Source: Myxococcales bacterium (lineage in GTDB: Bacteria > Myxococcota_A > Polyangia > Nannocystales > Nannocystaceae). Taken from it: a stretch of 64,000 bases of DNA. The stretch covers positions 558,001 to 622,000 of the forward strand of contig JACKDU010000002.1 in the NCBI GenBank assembly GCA_020633335.1, given 5' to 3'. Below the pieces are notes generated by a model. It had not been told where the DNA came from. It worked only from the letters and a program-made list of their open reading frames with translations, and did not search any database. Positions 27,734 through 36,997 of this stretch are shown here, one piece after another (positions within the stretch are counted from its first letter, which is position 1; each line of letters begins with the position of its first letter). The position numbers were made by a program, and so were the translations under genes.

Positions 27734-29095
27734 ATGGAGCCCCCCGTGGCCGACCCACCGAAGCCGCCCGCTCCCCCGCCCGCCCGGGGCAACGCGCCGG
27801 CCCCCGGCCCCGTCCGCACCCGGATCCTGATCACCGGCAGCCGCCCGGAGCTCCAGACGGCGCTGGCGCTGATCGACCGCGGCGAGCTCCGCGAGGCCGC
27901 CCGCCTCCTCGAGAGCTCGGGCGCCCACGCGGTCGCCGCGGTCGTCCGCCTCGAGCACGCGACCACCGCCAGCCAGAGCCAGGGCCAGCGCCTGCAGATG
28001 CTCCGCGAGGGCTGCGCCCGCAACAGCGGCGAGACCGAGGAGGGGCGCGCCCTCCACCGCGCCCTCGCCGAGGCGCTCCTCCGCCAGGCCGAGGCCCTCG
28101 GCGACGGCGCCCCCCGCCGCGCCCTCCTCATCGAGGCCGCGCGCGCGCTCGAGGAGGCCGATCGCGGCGCCGACGCGGGGATGATCTACGAGCGCCTGGG
28201 CCTCTGGCGGCGGGCCGCCCAGGCCTACGAGCGCGCCGGCGCGGTCTCCCAGCTCGAGTACGCGCTCGAGATCATCGACCGCCAGGAGGCCGCCCAGGCG
28301 GCGATCCAGGCGACCGAGCGGGCGGTCGACGAGGCCCTGCGCGTGGGCCACCGCCGCCTCGCCCACACCCTCCTGGCCGAGCACACCAGCGACCGCTTCC
28401 TGCCCACCCAGCACCGCGATCGCCTCCCCCGCCTCGGCCTCGTCCAGCGCCTCGGCGCCCTCGAGGCCGCCCTCCCCCACGGCACCCGGGTGGCGATCGG
28501 CTGGAAGGGCCCGCTGGGGCCGCAGACGACGATCCTCCACGCCGGCGAGCGCCTCCACCTCGGCCGCTCGCCCGACGCCGACGTCCCCCTCGCCGTCGCC
28601 GCCCTCTCCCGCGATCATCTCCACCTCGCGCTCGCCCCTCGCCTGCCGCCGGCGCCCCCGGGGGTCGCCCTGGTCGCCGTCGATCAGGGATCGCGGGTCG
28701 GCTCCTTCTGGAACGGCGACCCGCTGATCGCCGGCGAGGCCGAGCCGCTGATCGGCAGCGGCGAGCTCGGCCTCGGCTTCGCCGCGAGCCTCGCGGTCCA
28801 CCCCCTCGGGGCGCCGAATCAGGCCGTCGGCGCCCTCCTGCGGGCGGCCCAGAGCCCCACCTGGCACCTCTTCCTGCCGGGCGGCGGCCCCCTCACCCTG
28901 GCCCCCGGCGAGCGCCTGCCGGCGAGCGTCGAGCTCCGGCCGCCCTTCCTCGAGATCGCCGCCGACCCCGACGCCCGCCTCCGCCTGGGCTCGGTGCTCC
29001 TCGAGCCGGGCGCGCGGATCGAGGCGCTGATCGGCGATCGCGTCGAGATCCTCCCGGCGAGCGGGCTCGGGACGACCATCGAGCTCCTCCGCTAG
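27734..29095 (+). CDS. FHA-domain protein with N-terminal helical repeats
   Basis: A 453-residue cytoplasmic protein. Residues 1-30 are Pro/Ala-rich, about 35-235 are TPR-like helices (ALEEADRGADAGMIYERLG), and about 255-330 form a forkhead-associated domain with the phosphothreonine-binding residues LGRS (277-279) and SRDHLHL (292-298). The C-terminal 120 residues are beta-rich and may form a second degenerate FHA-like sandwich. FHA domains bind pThr peptides; the adjacent gene 48 bp downstream encodes a Ser/Thr kinase, so a kinase-FHA signalling pair is likely. It is divergent from the MoxR-vWA operon across 134 bp. Confidence 0.85.
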   Translation: MEPPVADPPKPPAPPPARGNAPAPGPVRTRILITGSRPELQTALALIDRGELREAARLLESSGAHAVAAVVRLEHATTASQSQGQRLQMLREGCARNSGETEEGRALHRALAEALLRQAEALGDGAPRRALLIEAARALEEADRGADAGMIYERLGLWRRAAQAYERAGAVSQLEYALEIIDRQEAAQAAIQATERAVDEALRVGHRRLAHTLLAEHTSDRFLPTQHRDRLPRLGLVQRLGALEAALPHGTRVAIGWKGPLGPQTTILHAGERLHLGRSPDADVPLAVAALSRDHLHLALAPRLPPAPPGVALVAVDQGSRVGSFWNGDPLIAGEAEPLIGSGELGLGFAASLAVHPLGAPNQAVGALLRAAQSPTWHLFLPGGGPLTLAPGERLPASVELRPPFLEIAADPDARLRLGSVLLEPGARIEALIGDRVEILPASGLGTTIELLR

Positions 29096-29143
29096 CCGAG
29101 CGCCCCGCAGACCGCCCGCTGCTGCTAGGATCGCCGCCCCGCG

Positions 29144-30487
29144 ATGAGCATCACCCTCGAGCCGGAGGGGACGACCAGCGTCCTCGATGAAGCCCTGGTC
29201 GCGGTCCTCGATCGCTTCGCCGTCGGCGCGACCCTGCCGCAGGAGCATGCCGGCCTCGCCGACCTCGCCGAGAGCCTGCGGCGGGTGCTCCCACTCGCGC
29301 TGATCGAGCGCCAGGTCCGCCAGCTCAGCCACGACGGCTACCTCCGCGGCGCGGTCGTGGCGATCGCCGCCGACCTCCGCCAGCGCCCGCGCTCGGACCT
29401 CGCGCTCCTCCTCGCCCGCGAGCTCATCGACGCCCTCGCGCCCCTCCTCGGGATCGCGGTCGCCCGCGCGCTCCTCACCCTGCCGAGCGTCGACCAGAGC
29501 CGGACCCTCCTCGGCGGGCCCTTCACGGTCGCCAACCTGATCCTCGGCGACGCGCTCCTCGAGGCCGGCGATCCGGCGGCCGCCCTCCGCCACTTCGAGG
29601 CGGTCCTGGCGACCGACATCGACAACAACCAGGCCCTCCGCGGCTGGCGCGAGGCCGCCCGCGCGCTCGAGCTCCGCGGCCTCACGCCCCGCCAGCGCAG
29701 CCGCGGCCTCGCCCTCCTCGACGGCCTCGCCGAGCTCGAGCTCCAGGGCGGCCTCGGCTCCGATCGCTACGAGCTCGGCCGCCCCCTCGGCCGCGGCCGC
29801 CACGCCGTCGTCTACCAGGCCTTCGACCGCCGGGTCGGCCGCGAGGTCGCCCTCAAGCGCCTCCTCGGGAGCGGCGATCGGATCCTCCGCGCCCGCTTCT
29901 TCGACGAGGCCCGGACCCTCGCCGGCGTCCGCTCGCCCTTCGTCGTCGCCCTCCTCGACGCCCAGCCGGCCCACGGCTTCATCGCCCTCTCGCTCTGCCG
30001 CGGCGGCAACCTCCGGCTGGCCCTGCGGCGGAGCCAGGTCGGCCCCGCCGACCTCCCGCGGATCGGCCACGAGCTCGCCAGCGCCCTCCGGGCGGTCCAC
30101 GGCGCCGGGGCGATCCACCGCGACGTCAAGCCGGCCAACATCCTCCTCCGCGCGCCCGAACCCGGCGCGCCGATCGCCCTCGGCGACTTCGGCCTCGCCC
30201 TCCCCGGCGCCCGCCAGGGGGAGGCCACCAACGTCGGCACCCTCCGTTACCTCGCCCCCGAGCTCCGCCAGGGCCAGGCCCGCGCCAGCCAGGCCGCCGA
30301 CATCTTCAGCGCGGGCGTCGTCCTCCTCGAGATCGCCTCGGCGCCCGCCCCCCTCGCCGATCTCTTCGACCGCGCCAGCGCCGACCTCGACGCCGCCGCC
30401 CAGGTCCCCGAGGGGCTCCCGGAGGGCTGGAGCGAGCGGCTGCGGCGGATGCTCGCGGCCGATCCCGCCGCCCGCGCCCTCCCCTGA
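29144..30487 (+). CDS. Hanks-type Ser/Thr protein kinase with N-terminal helical region
   Basis: A 447-residue protein. Residues 1-200 are helical (TPR-like around 130-180) and about 208-447 are the kinase domain: a Gly loop GRGRHAVV (the third Gly is replaced by Ala), catalytic Lys K238 in VALKRL, HRDVKPAN at 325-332, DFG at 348-350 and APE at 371-373. All catalytic residues are present, so it should be active. It has no TM helix, unlike PknB-type receptors. The kinase domain is compact, ending soon after the helix carrying RMLAADPAARAL. The neighbouring FHA protein is the obvious candidate reader or substrate, and the divergent MoxR-vWA operon a candidate target. Confidence 0.88.
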   Translation: MSITLEPEGTTSVLDEALVAVLDRFAVGATLPQEHAGLADLAESLRRVLPLALIERQVRQLSHDGYLRGAVVAIAADLRQRPRSDLALLLARELIDALAPLLGIAVARALLTLPSVDQSRTLLGGPFTVANLILGDALLEAGDPAAALRHFEAVLATDIDNNQALRGWREAARALELRGLTPRQRSRGLALLDGLAELELQGGLGSDRYELGRPLGRGRHAVVYQAFDRRVGREVALKRLLGSGDRILRARFFDEARTLAGVRSPFVVALLDAQPAHGFIALSLCRGGNLRLALRRSQVGPADLPRIGHELASALRAVHGAGAIHRDVKPANILLRAPEPGAPIALGDFGLALPGARQGEATNVGTLRYLAPELRQGQARASQAADIFSAGVVLLEIASAPAPLADLFDRASADLDAAAQVPEGLPEGWSERLRRMLAADPAARALP

Positions 30488-30509
30488 GCCGCGCGCCGAT
30501 CGCCTCTCC

Positions 30510-31181
30510 ATGCCCCGCCCCGCCCACCTGCCGCGCGTCCTCGCCCTCGCCCTCGCCCTCGCCCTCGCCCTCGCGGCCATGGGGGCCTGCGCCGAAGAGC
30601 CGCGGACCTACTCGACCCCCGGGAGCGGGGCGACGCCGATCTTCCATGACGACTTCGAGGGCCCGACCCTCGGCGCCGCCTGGAAGGCGACCGGCGAGGG
30701 CGCCCGGATCGACGGCGGCACCCTCCGGGTCGAGGGCCTGCAGAACCACCCCCTCTGGCTCACCCTCGAGCTCCCCGACGACCTCCGGATCGAGCTCGAC
30801 GCGATCGCCGAGAGCGAGGAGGGCGACATCAAGGTCGAGCTCGCCGGCGACGGCCACTCGGCGGCGACCACCGCCAACTACGTCGCCAGCGGCTACGTCC
30901 TGGTCTTCGGCGGCTGGAACAACGAGCTCTCGGCGATCGCCCGGCGGAGCGAGCACGGCCGCGATCGCCAGACCGCCAGCGCCCCCAAGGTCGAGGCCGG
31001 CCGCCGCTACCACTTCACGATCACCCGCCAGCACGGGGCGATCCGCTGGGAGGTCGACGGCCGCGAGCTCCTGACCTTCGAGGACGAGCGCCCGCTGAGC
31101 GGCGCCGGCCACCGCCACTTCGCGCTGAGCGGCTGGGAGGCGCCGGTGCGCTTTGACAACCTCGTGATCTACGCCCTCTGA
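30510..31181 (+). CDS. Lipoprotein with concanavalin-A-like lectin/glucanase fold
   Basis: A 223-residue exported protein: a long Leu/Ala signal peptide with lipobox MGAC, then a domain beginning FHDDFEGPTLGAAWKATGEG and ending RFDNLVIYAL, a layout typical of the laminin-G/concanavalin-A-like superfamily (as in DUF1080 proteins). The N-terminal DDFEG and the C-terminal FDN strand are the conserved edges of that jelly roll. Only 22 bp separate it from the kinase gene, so it may be cotranscribed. Ligand unknown; sugar binding is the usual function of the fold, but no catalytic residues can be assigned. Confidence 0.78.
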   Translation: MPRPAHLPRVLALALALALALAAMGACAEEPRTYSTPGSGATPIFHDDFEGPTLGAAWKATGEGARIDGGTLRVEGLQNHPLWLTLELPDDLRIELDAIAESEEGDIKVELAGDGHSAATTANYVASGYVLVFGGWNNELSAIARRSEHGRDRQTASAPKVEAGRRYHFTITRQHGAIRWEVDGRELLTFEDERPLSGAGHRHFALSGWEAPVRFDNLVIYAL

Positions 31182-31328
31182 TCGTCACACACCCTGCCTG
31201 CCCCCGCGGGCAGATCTGCAGGCGCGGGCCCGGCGGCTCCGGCGAGCGCGGCCCCCCGGCCCGGCGGCCCCTCACGAGCGCGGGGCTTGCCCTCCGGGGC
31301 CCCAGCCCCCACCTTTGCGCCGACCGCG

Positions 31329-34300
31329 ATGTCCCCCCTGCCCCAACAATTCGGCCGCTACACCCTCCACCGCAAGATCGGCGAGGGCGGGATGGCCGAG
31401 GTCTACGCGGCGACCGTCGCCGTCGCCGAGGGGCTGGCGAAGCGGGTGGTCGTCAAGAAGATCCGCCGCGACTGCGCCGATCAGCCGGAGTACGCCCGGA
31501 TGTTCGTCGACGAGGCGAAGATCGCCCTCGGCCTCAACCACGCCAACATCGTCCAGGTCTTCGACTTCGGCCAGGTCCACGGCGACCTCTACCTGGCGAT
31601 GGAGCTGGTCGAGGGCGTCGACCTGATGCGCCTCTTCCACACGGTCACCGGCCGCGGCGAGCGGATCCCGCCGGTGGTCGCCGCCTACATCGCCCATCAG
31701 GCCGCGGCCGGCCTCGCCTACGCCCACCACAAGAGCGACGACCACGGCGCGCCGATCGGCATCGTCCACCGCGACATCAGCCCCCACAACATCATGATCG
31801 CCTTCGCCGGCACCGTGAAGATCCTCGACTTCGGGATCGCCCGGCCGGCCCAGGCGAGCGGCGCCCTGCCGACCCACCGCCTGCTCCATGGGTCAGATGT
31901 CCTCGAGGACATGACGATCCAGGGCAAGGTCGCCTACATGGCGCCGGAGCAGGCGATGGGCCGCCGCGTCGATCCCCGCGCCGACATCTACGCGCTCGGC
32001 GTGGTCCTCTACGAGATGCTCAGCGGCGAGCTGGTCTACCGCGGGCGGAGCCCGACCGCCCTCCTCGAGGAGGTCCGGAGCGTCCCGCTGCCGCCGCTCC
32101 GGGGCCTCGCGCCCGAGCTCCCGGAGCCCCTCCTGGCCCTCGTCGATCGCGCCCTGGCCCGCGATCCTGCGGCCCGCTGGGAGAGCGCGCGGGCGCTCCA
32201 GGGGGCGCTCGCGGCGTTCCTCCACCGCGCCGATCCGGTGGTCGACGACGAGGTCCTCAGCGCCTTCGTCACCCGCTATCACCCGCCCTCGAGCCCGCCA
32301 GCCGACGAGCTGCGGGTCGCCGACGCCGACGCGACCCGCGAGCTCTCGGAGCCCCAGCGGCGGGCGCCGGTCGCCCGCCGCGAGACCCACGAGGTCGTCC
32401 TCCTCCGCGCGCACCTCCGCGGCGGCGAGCCGGCGCCGGATCCCCAGCGCTTCCTCAAGCTCGCCGGCGCGATCGCCTTCAAGCGCGACGCCCTCCAGCT
32501 CCGCCTCGACGCCGGCGGGATCGCCCTCGCCTTCGGCGTCATCGAGATCACCCAGAGCCCCGCGAGCCAGGCGATCCGGGTCGCCCAGGCGCTCCGCGAG
32601 GCGATCGGCGACGCCGCCCCCGGCCTCGGGATCGGCGTCGCCGTCGCCGCCCTCCAGCTCCCGGTCCACCGGGTCGCCGGCGCGCCGGTGGTCGTCGAGG
32701 TCGACCCGGCGATCGACGCGGCCCTCGACGCCCTCGCGGCGTCCGCCCTCGACGGCCCGGTGATGGTCGCCGGCGGGCTCATCGACGCGCTCGCCGAGCG
32801 CTGGCGCCTCGGCGAGGCCCGCCCCACCCCGCGCGAGGGGAGCGCGACGCTCACCGGCCTCGATCGCGTCGCCCCGCTCCTCGGGCCCCTCGACGCGCTC
32901 GATCGCCGGATCCACCACGTCCCCGGCGCGCGCGCGGTCCTCTACGGCCGCGAGCTCGAGCTCCGCGCCCTCCGGGAGTCCTTCGCCGAGGCGATCCGCG
33001 CCCGCCGGACCCGGGCCGTGCTCCTCACCGGCGCCCCCGGCCTCGGCAAGCGCACCCTCCTCGAGCGCTTCATCGGCGGCCTCCCGCGGGGCTCGGCGGC
33101 GCTCCTCCGGGTGAGCGGGCAGTGGCGCCGCCGCAACGTCGCCCTCGGCGCGCTCCTCGACCTCTTCCAGCGCTTCCTCGGGCTCAGCGCCGCGAGCACC
33201 CGGGCGGAGGTCGAGGCCCGCCTCCGCGGCCACGGGATCGACCCCGCGCCGGAGCTCGCCGCCGCCCTCGCCCGCGCGCTCGAGCTCCCCGGCGAGCGCC
33301 CGAGCCGCGACCCGACCGCCCAGCGGGAGGCGCTCGCCCGCCTCTTCCGCCGCCTCCTCAGCGCCCTCGCCGACGAGCGGCCGATCCTCGCGGTCGTCGA
33401 GGCGGTCCACTTCGTCGACGAGGAGAGCCTCGAGCTCCTCGCAAGCTGGCTCGAGAGACAGGCGACGCTGCCGGCGCTGGTGGTGATGACCTCGCGGCCG
33501 AGCCCCCGCCTCGACCGCCTCCGGGAGTTGCCGGGCCTCGTCGAGCTCGATCTCCGCGAGCTCGACGCCCAGGCCCGCCACGAGCTGATCGTCCGCCGCT
33601 TCCAGGACCCCGCCGAGGCCGAGGAGCTCGCCCAGGCGATCCTCGCGCGAACCGCCGGCAACCCGCTCTACATCGAAGAGACCCTCGCGCTCCTCCTCCG
33701 CCAGGGGGTGATCGGCTGGGACGCGCAGGGGCGCTTCCTCACCGTCCGCCAGCGCGGCGCGAAGATCGAGGTCCCGCCGAGCGTCGAGGCCGCCCTCACG
33801 GCCCGCCTCGACGCCCTCGATCAGGGCGAGCGCGAGGCGGTCGAGGCCGCGGCGGTCCTCGGTCAGAGCTTCCGCCCGCCGGAGATCGATCGCCTGGTCG
33901 ACGCGCCGCGGACCCAGCTCCTCGATCGCCTGGTGGCGATCGGGATCTTCGAGGCCGACCCCTCGCAGGCCGGCGCCCTCCGCTTCACCAGCGTCAGCCT
34001 CCACGAGATCTGCAAGCAGGCGATCGCCAGCGGGGCGATCGAGGCCCTCCACGCCCGCGCCGTCGAGATCAAGCGGAGCCGCCCCGACTACCGCCCGGGG
34101 CGCGACGACGGGCCGATCGCCGAGCACCTGGTCCAGGCCGGCCGGCCCGAGGAGGCGATCGCCCCCGCCCTCCGGGCCGCCGCGGCCGCCCGCGCGCTCG
34201 GGGCCAGCGGCGAGGCCTACTACCTCCTCAGCCTCGCCCTCCGCGCGCTCCCCGAGGGCGATCCCCGGCGCTTCGACGTGCTCGGCGAGCGCGAGCCGAT

Positions 34301-35558
34301 CCTCCGCGCCTGGGGCCGCAGACGCCTCCAGGGCGCGGATATCCGCCAGATGCTCGACCTCGCCGAGGGCCCCGCGCAGGAGGTCGAGGCCTCGCTCCGC
34401 CTCCTCCGCTTCTACGCCGAGTGCGGCCGCAGCCACCACGCCGACCAGCTCCTGCCGCGCCTCGAGGCCCGGATCGCCGAGCTCAGCGACCCGGTCTGGG
34501 CGAGCGCCCGCCTCGGCGAGGTGCGGGCGGATCTCCTCCTCGCCCGCGGCGCCCTCCGTGAGGCCGCGGAGGCGGCGACCCTCACCCTCGCGCTCGAACC
34601 CCTCGATCCCCGGCAGCGCGCGCTCCTCCTCCTCCGCCTCGGCCAGGCCCAGCTCCGCGCCGGCGATCTCGAGGACGCGGGCGTGACCGCGGCCGCCGCC
34701 CTCGCGCTCGCGGCCGAGCTCGCCGACAAGCGCCTGCAGGGCGACGCGCTCACCCTCACCGGCGAGATCGCCGGCCGCAGCACCCGCTATCAGCAGGCGA
34801 TCGACGCCTTCCTCGAGGCCCTCGAGATCGACCGCGATCTCGGCGATCGGATCGCCACCGGCACCAAGCTCGCCAACCTCGGGATCACCTACACCGCGAT
34901 CGGCCTCTACCGCCGGGCCGAGCGCTACCTCCGGAAGGCGCTGGAGCTCCACGAGGCGCTCGGCAACACCGGCCTCCTCGGCGACGTGGTCGTCCACCTC
35001 GGCGAGGTGATGGCCGAGCTCGGGGACTACGCCGCGGCCCGCTCGCTCCTCGGCGACGCGGCGGCGATCGCCAGCGCCCGCGGCGATCTCCGGACCGAGC
35101 TCCGGGCCCACGCGCGCCTCGCCGGCGTCCTGGTCGATGAGGCAGGTCCGGAGGAGGCAGGCCTCGACGCCGCCGAGGCGCTCGCGGCCCAGGTCCTGGA
35201 CCGCGCCCGCGCCCAGGGCCTGCGGACCGCCTCGGTCCGGGCGCTGCAGATCCTCAGCCGGGTCGCCGAGCGCCGGGGCGCGCTCACCGAGGCGATCGCG
35301 CTCGAGCGCGAGGCGGTCGACCTCCACGCCGCCGGGGCCGCGCCGGTCGACGGGATCCTCTCGATCCACCACCTCGGCCTCCTCCTCGACGCGAGCGGCG
35401 ACCTGGCTGGGTCCCAGGAGGCGCTGAGGCGCGCCGCCGAGCTCACCCAGGCGCGCCTCGACGACCTCCGCTCGCCCGAGCTGCGGCGCTCCTACCTCGC
35501 GCAACCGAAGGTCCAGGCCCTCCTCGCGGGGAGGGCGCTCGACCATGGCGTCGGCTAG
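31329..35558 (+). CDS. Multidomain Ser/Thr kinase - AAA ATPase - TPR signalling protein
   Basis: A 1409-residue cytoplasmic protein. Residues 9-290: kinase with GEGGMAEVY loop, Lys43 in VVVKKI, HRDISPHN (147-154; the usual catalytic-loop Lys is Ser, as in many myxobacterial kinases), DFG 167-169 and MAPEQ. Residues about 345-500: a region resembling a degenerate class III nucleotide cyclase. About 540-800: a STAND/AAA_16-like ATPase with Walker A GAPGLGKRT (about 567) and a Walker-B-like AVVEAVHFVDEES lacking the usual first Asp. From about 900 to the end: TPR repeats (for example GEIAGRSTRYQQAIDAFLEA). The design is that of a stimulus-integrating kinase. Start ATG 31329 directly precedes the kinase domain. 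Confidence 0.9.
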   Translation: MSPLPQQFGRYTLHRKIGEGGMAEVYAATVAVAEGLAKRVVVKKIRRDCADQPEYARMFVDEAKIALGLNHANIVQVFDFGQVHGDLYLAMELVEGVDLMRLFHTVTGRGERIPPVVAAYIAHQAAAGLAYAHHKSDDHGAPIGIVHRDISPHNIMIAFAGTVKILDFGIARPAQASGALPTHRLLHGSDVLEDMTIQGKVAYMAPEQAMGRRVDPRADIYALGVVLYEMLSGELVYRGRSPTALLEEVRSVPLPPLRGLAPELPEPLLALVDRALARDPAARWESARALQGALAAFLHRADPVVDDEVLSAFVTRYHPPSSPPADELRVADADATRELSEPQRRAPVARRETHEVVLLRAHLRGGEPAPDPQRFLKLAGAIAFKRDALQLRLDAGGIALAFGVIEITQSPASQAIRVAQALREAIGDAAPGLGIGVAVAALQLPVHRVAGAPVVVEVDPAIDAALDALAASALDGPVMVAGGLIDALAERWRLGEARPTPREGSATLTGLDRVAPLLGPLDALDRRIHHVPGARAVLYGRELELRALRESFAEAIRARRTRAVLLTGAPGLGKRTLLERFIGGLPRGSAALLRVSGQWRRRNVALGALLDLFQRFLGLSAASTRAEVEARLRGHGIDPAPELAAALARALELPGERPSRDPTAQREALARLFRRLLSALADERPILAVVEAVHFVDEESLELLASWLERQATLPALVVMTSRPSPRLDRLRELPGLVELDLRELDAQARHELIVRRFQDPAEAEELAQAILARTAGNPLYIEETLALLLRQGVIGWDAQGRFLTVRQRGAKIEVPPSVEAALTARLDALDQGEREAVEAAAVLGQSFRPPEIDRLVDAPRTQLLDRLVAIGIFEADPSQAGALRFTSVSLHEICKQAIASGAIEALHARAVEIKRSRPDYRPGRDDGPIAEHLVQAGRPEEAIAPALRAAAAARALGASGEAYYLLSLALRALPEGDPRRFDVLGEREPILRAWGRRRLQGADIRQMLDLAEGPAQEVEASLRLLRFYAECGRSHHADQLLPRLEARIAELSDPVWASARLGEVRADLLLARGALREAAEAATLTLALEPLDPRQRALLLLRLGQAQLRAGDLEDAGVTAAAALALAAELADKRLQGDALTLTGEIAGRSTRYQQAIDAFLEALEIDRDLGDRIATGTKLANLGITYTAIGLYRRAERYLRKALELHEALGNTGLLGDVVVHLGEVMAELGDYAAARSLLGDAAAIASARGDLRTELRAHARLAGVLVDEAGPEEAGLDAAEALAAQVLDRARAQGLRTASVRALQILSRVAERRGALTEAIALEREAVDLHAAGAAPVDGILSIHHLGLLLDASGDLAGSQEALRRAAELTQARLDDLRSPELRRSYLAQPKVQALLAGRALDHGVG

Positions 35559-35958
35559 GCGGTGGAGAGACTCCGCGCGGACACACCATCAACCAACGCG
35601 ATCGACAACCACGGATCTGCGCCGCGCCGAAGCGCGAGCGAGGCGCAGACTCGCCGCAGCGGGCGTCCAACCCCGCAGGTCTGCCGGGCCGAGGCGCGAG
35701 CGTCCCCCCGCGAATCTGCGCCGGGCAGAGGCGCGAGCGAGGCTCGCCCGCCGCATGCAGGCCGGCCCAAGGCATCCCGCAGGAGCCACGGACCGACCGC
35801 ACGCCAAGGGCCTCGCTAGGCCCCGCTGCGACCTCGATCACGCCAGCGAGACCCCGCAAGGCGGCCGCCAGGGCCCCCGTCGGCCCCGCGACAGCTCTGC
35901 GCGCCCCTGCCGCAATCCGCGCCGTTCCTGGACCATGCGACGTCTGGCGCCGCGCGCT
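35559..35958. other. Intergenic region with three short degenerate direct repeats
   Basis: About 400 bases between the multidomain kinase and a lipoprotein gene. Three related segments are visible, beginning at 35615, 35678 and 35713, sharing the pattern TCTGC(GCC)G.GC.GA.GCGCGAGCG; the first and third continue AGGC. Between the repeats and the lipoprotein start nothing further was recognised. The frames here show no coding bias. Confidence 0.4.
35615..35750. repeat. Three degenerate copies of a 25-30-bp direct repeat
   Basis: Copies at 35615-35644, 35678-35703 and 35713-35743. The core GCGCGAGCG is perfectly kept in all three; copies 1 and 3 share ATCTGCGCCG at the left and GAGGC at the right. 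The spacings (about 63 and 35 bases) are irregular, so this is not CRISPR-like. Confidence 0.5.
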
Positions 35959-36561
35959 ATGCTGGACGCCGTGACGCGTCCTCGACGACCTCTCCTCGGC
36001 CTCCTGGCGTCCGCCCCTCTCCTCCTCGGCGCCCTGGCTTGCCAGCCCCGCGGGGAGCTCGTGGCGGCCGATGGCGGTCGACGACAGTCCGCCGTCGATC
36101 CCACCTCCAAGGTCTCGGTCGTCCTCACCACCGGCGCCTGGGAGGGTGACCCCTACTACCTCGACGAGGACCTCACGGTGATCCACGCGGTGATCGCCAA
36201 CATGGGCGATCGGCCCGTCCGCCTCGCGCCCGGCGATCTCGACCTGATCGACGAGCGAGGCTTCCGCCACGAGCTCCTCGACGCCGGCGGCACCTTCGCG
36301 CTCGAGGGAAAGGCCACCCACACCTACGCGATCGGCCGCTCGAACGACTTCTCGTCGATCTCGCCCTTCGGCGACATCGCCCCCTCCGCCCTCCCCTGGG
36401 GCGTCCTCCTCCCGGGGACGACGATGCGCGGCTACCTCTACTTCAAGCGCGTCGACAACCACGCGAACGCGGCCCGCCTGACCTGGCACTTCTTCGAGCC
36501 GTCTGGCGTGCCGGTGGTCGACATCCACTTCGACTTCTACATCGCCGACACCGACGAGTGA
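35959..36561 (+). CDS. Hypothetical lipoprotein with one beta-sandwich-like domain
   Basis: A 200-residue exported protein. The signal peptide is basic (TRPRRPLLGLLASAPLLLG) with lipobox ALAC, followed by a mature region rich in beta strands (VSVVLTTGAWEGDPYYLDED and onward) and ending VDIHFDFYIADTDE. The pattern suggests an immunoglobulin-like or DUF4352-like sandwich, but no diagnostic motif is visible. ATG 35959 is used; ATG 35935 and GTG 35971 are alternatives. It stands alone between a kinase gene and a convergent Tsp3 lipoprotein gene. Function unknown. Confidence 0.68.
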   Translation: MLDAVTRPRRPLLGLLASAPLLLGALACQPRGELVAADGGRRQSAVDPTSKVSVVLTTGAWEGDPYYLDEDLTVIHAVIANMGDRPVRLAPGDLDLIDERGFRHELLDAGGTFALEGKATHTYAIGRSNDFSSISPFGDIAPSALPWGVLLPGTTMRGYLYFKRVDNHANAARLTWHFFEPSGVPVVDIHFDFYIADTDE

Positions 36562-36648
36562 GCGCGCCTTGACGGGCCGCGGAGCTCCTCGTCCGGGCCA
36601 CCCAGACCTGGGAGCGCACGCTCACCTCCCGAAACCTCGGTGACGAGG

Positions 36649-36679
36649 GCTCTCCCGACCCGGCACCGCTCGGGAGAGC
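36649..36679. terminator. Perfect 10-bp hairpin downstream of a lipoprotein gene
   Basis: The arms GCTCTCCCGA and TCGGGAGAGC are separated by 11 bases, about 90 bases after the plus-strand lipoprotein stop. There is no T-run, so its assignment as terminator is tentative. Confidence 0.4.
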
Positions 36680-36969
36680 GTCGATGATTGATCAGCGACG
36701 CGGCGCTGCTGCTCCGGCTCGTCCTGCCGTTTGGAGCTCACGCGAGACGAACAACGCCGCGAGCTGGTGAGCGAGACGTGGGAAGGAGACGGCGGGACCG
36801 CCCGCCGCGCTGACGGAGCCGTCGGGTCGCTCGTCACCGCGGCTTCTCGGCCGGAGTGTCGAGCGCTCGGACCACGCCGACGCTCCGGCACATCGTGTGC
36901 CCACACGATCGACGTCGAAAGCTGGCGAGCGAGACGTGAGCAAGCGAGAGGCTCGCCCTTCGAAACGCG

Positions 36970-36997
36970 CGAGGGCGGAGCCTCGGCCCCGCCCTCG
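36970..36997 (-). terminator. Hairpin downstream of the Tsp3 lipoprotein gene
   Basis: A perfect 9-bp stem CGAGGGCGG/CCGCCCTCG with a 10-base loop, 22 bases after the stop codon at 37020. On the minus strand it is followed by a short GCGTTTCG, so the U-tract is poor. Confidence 0.45.

Noticed and set aside
35615..35750. Short direct repeats as a mini CRISPR array
   Set aside because: Copies are degenerate, irregularly spaced, and no cas genes are present.
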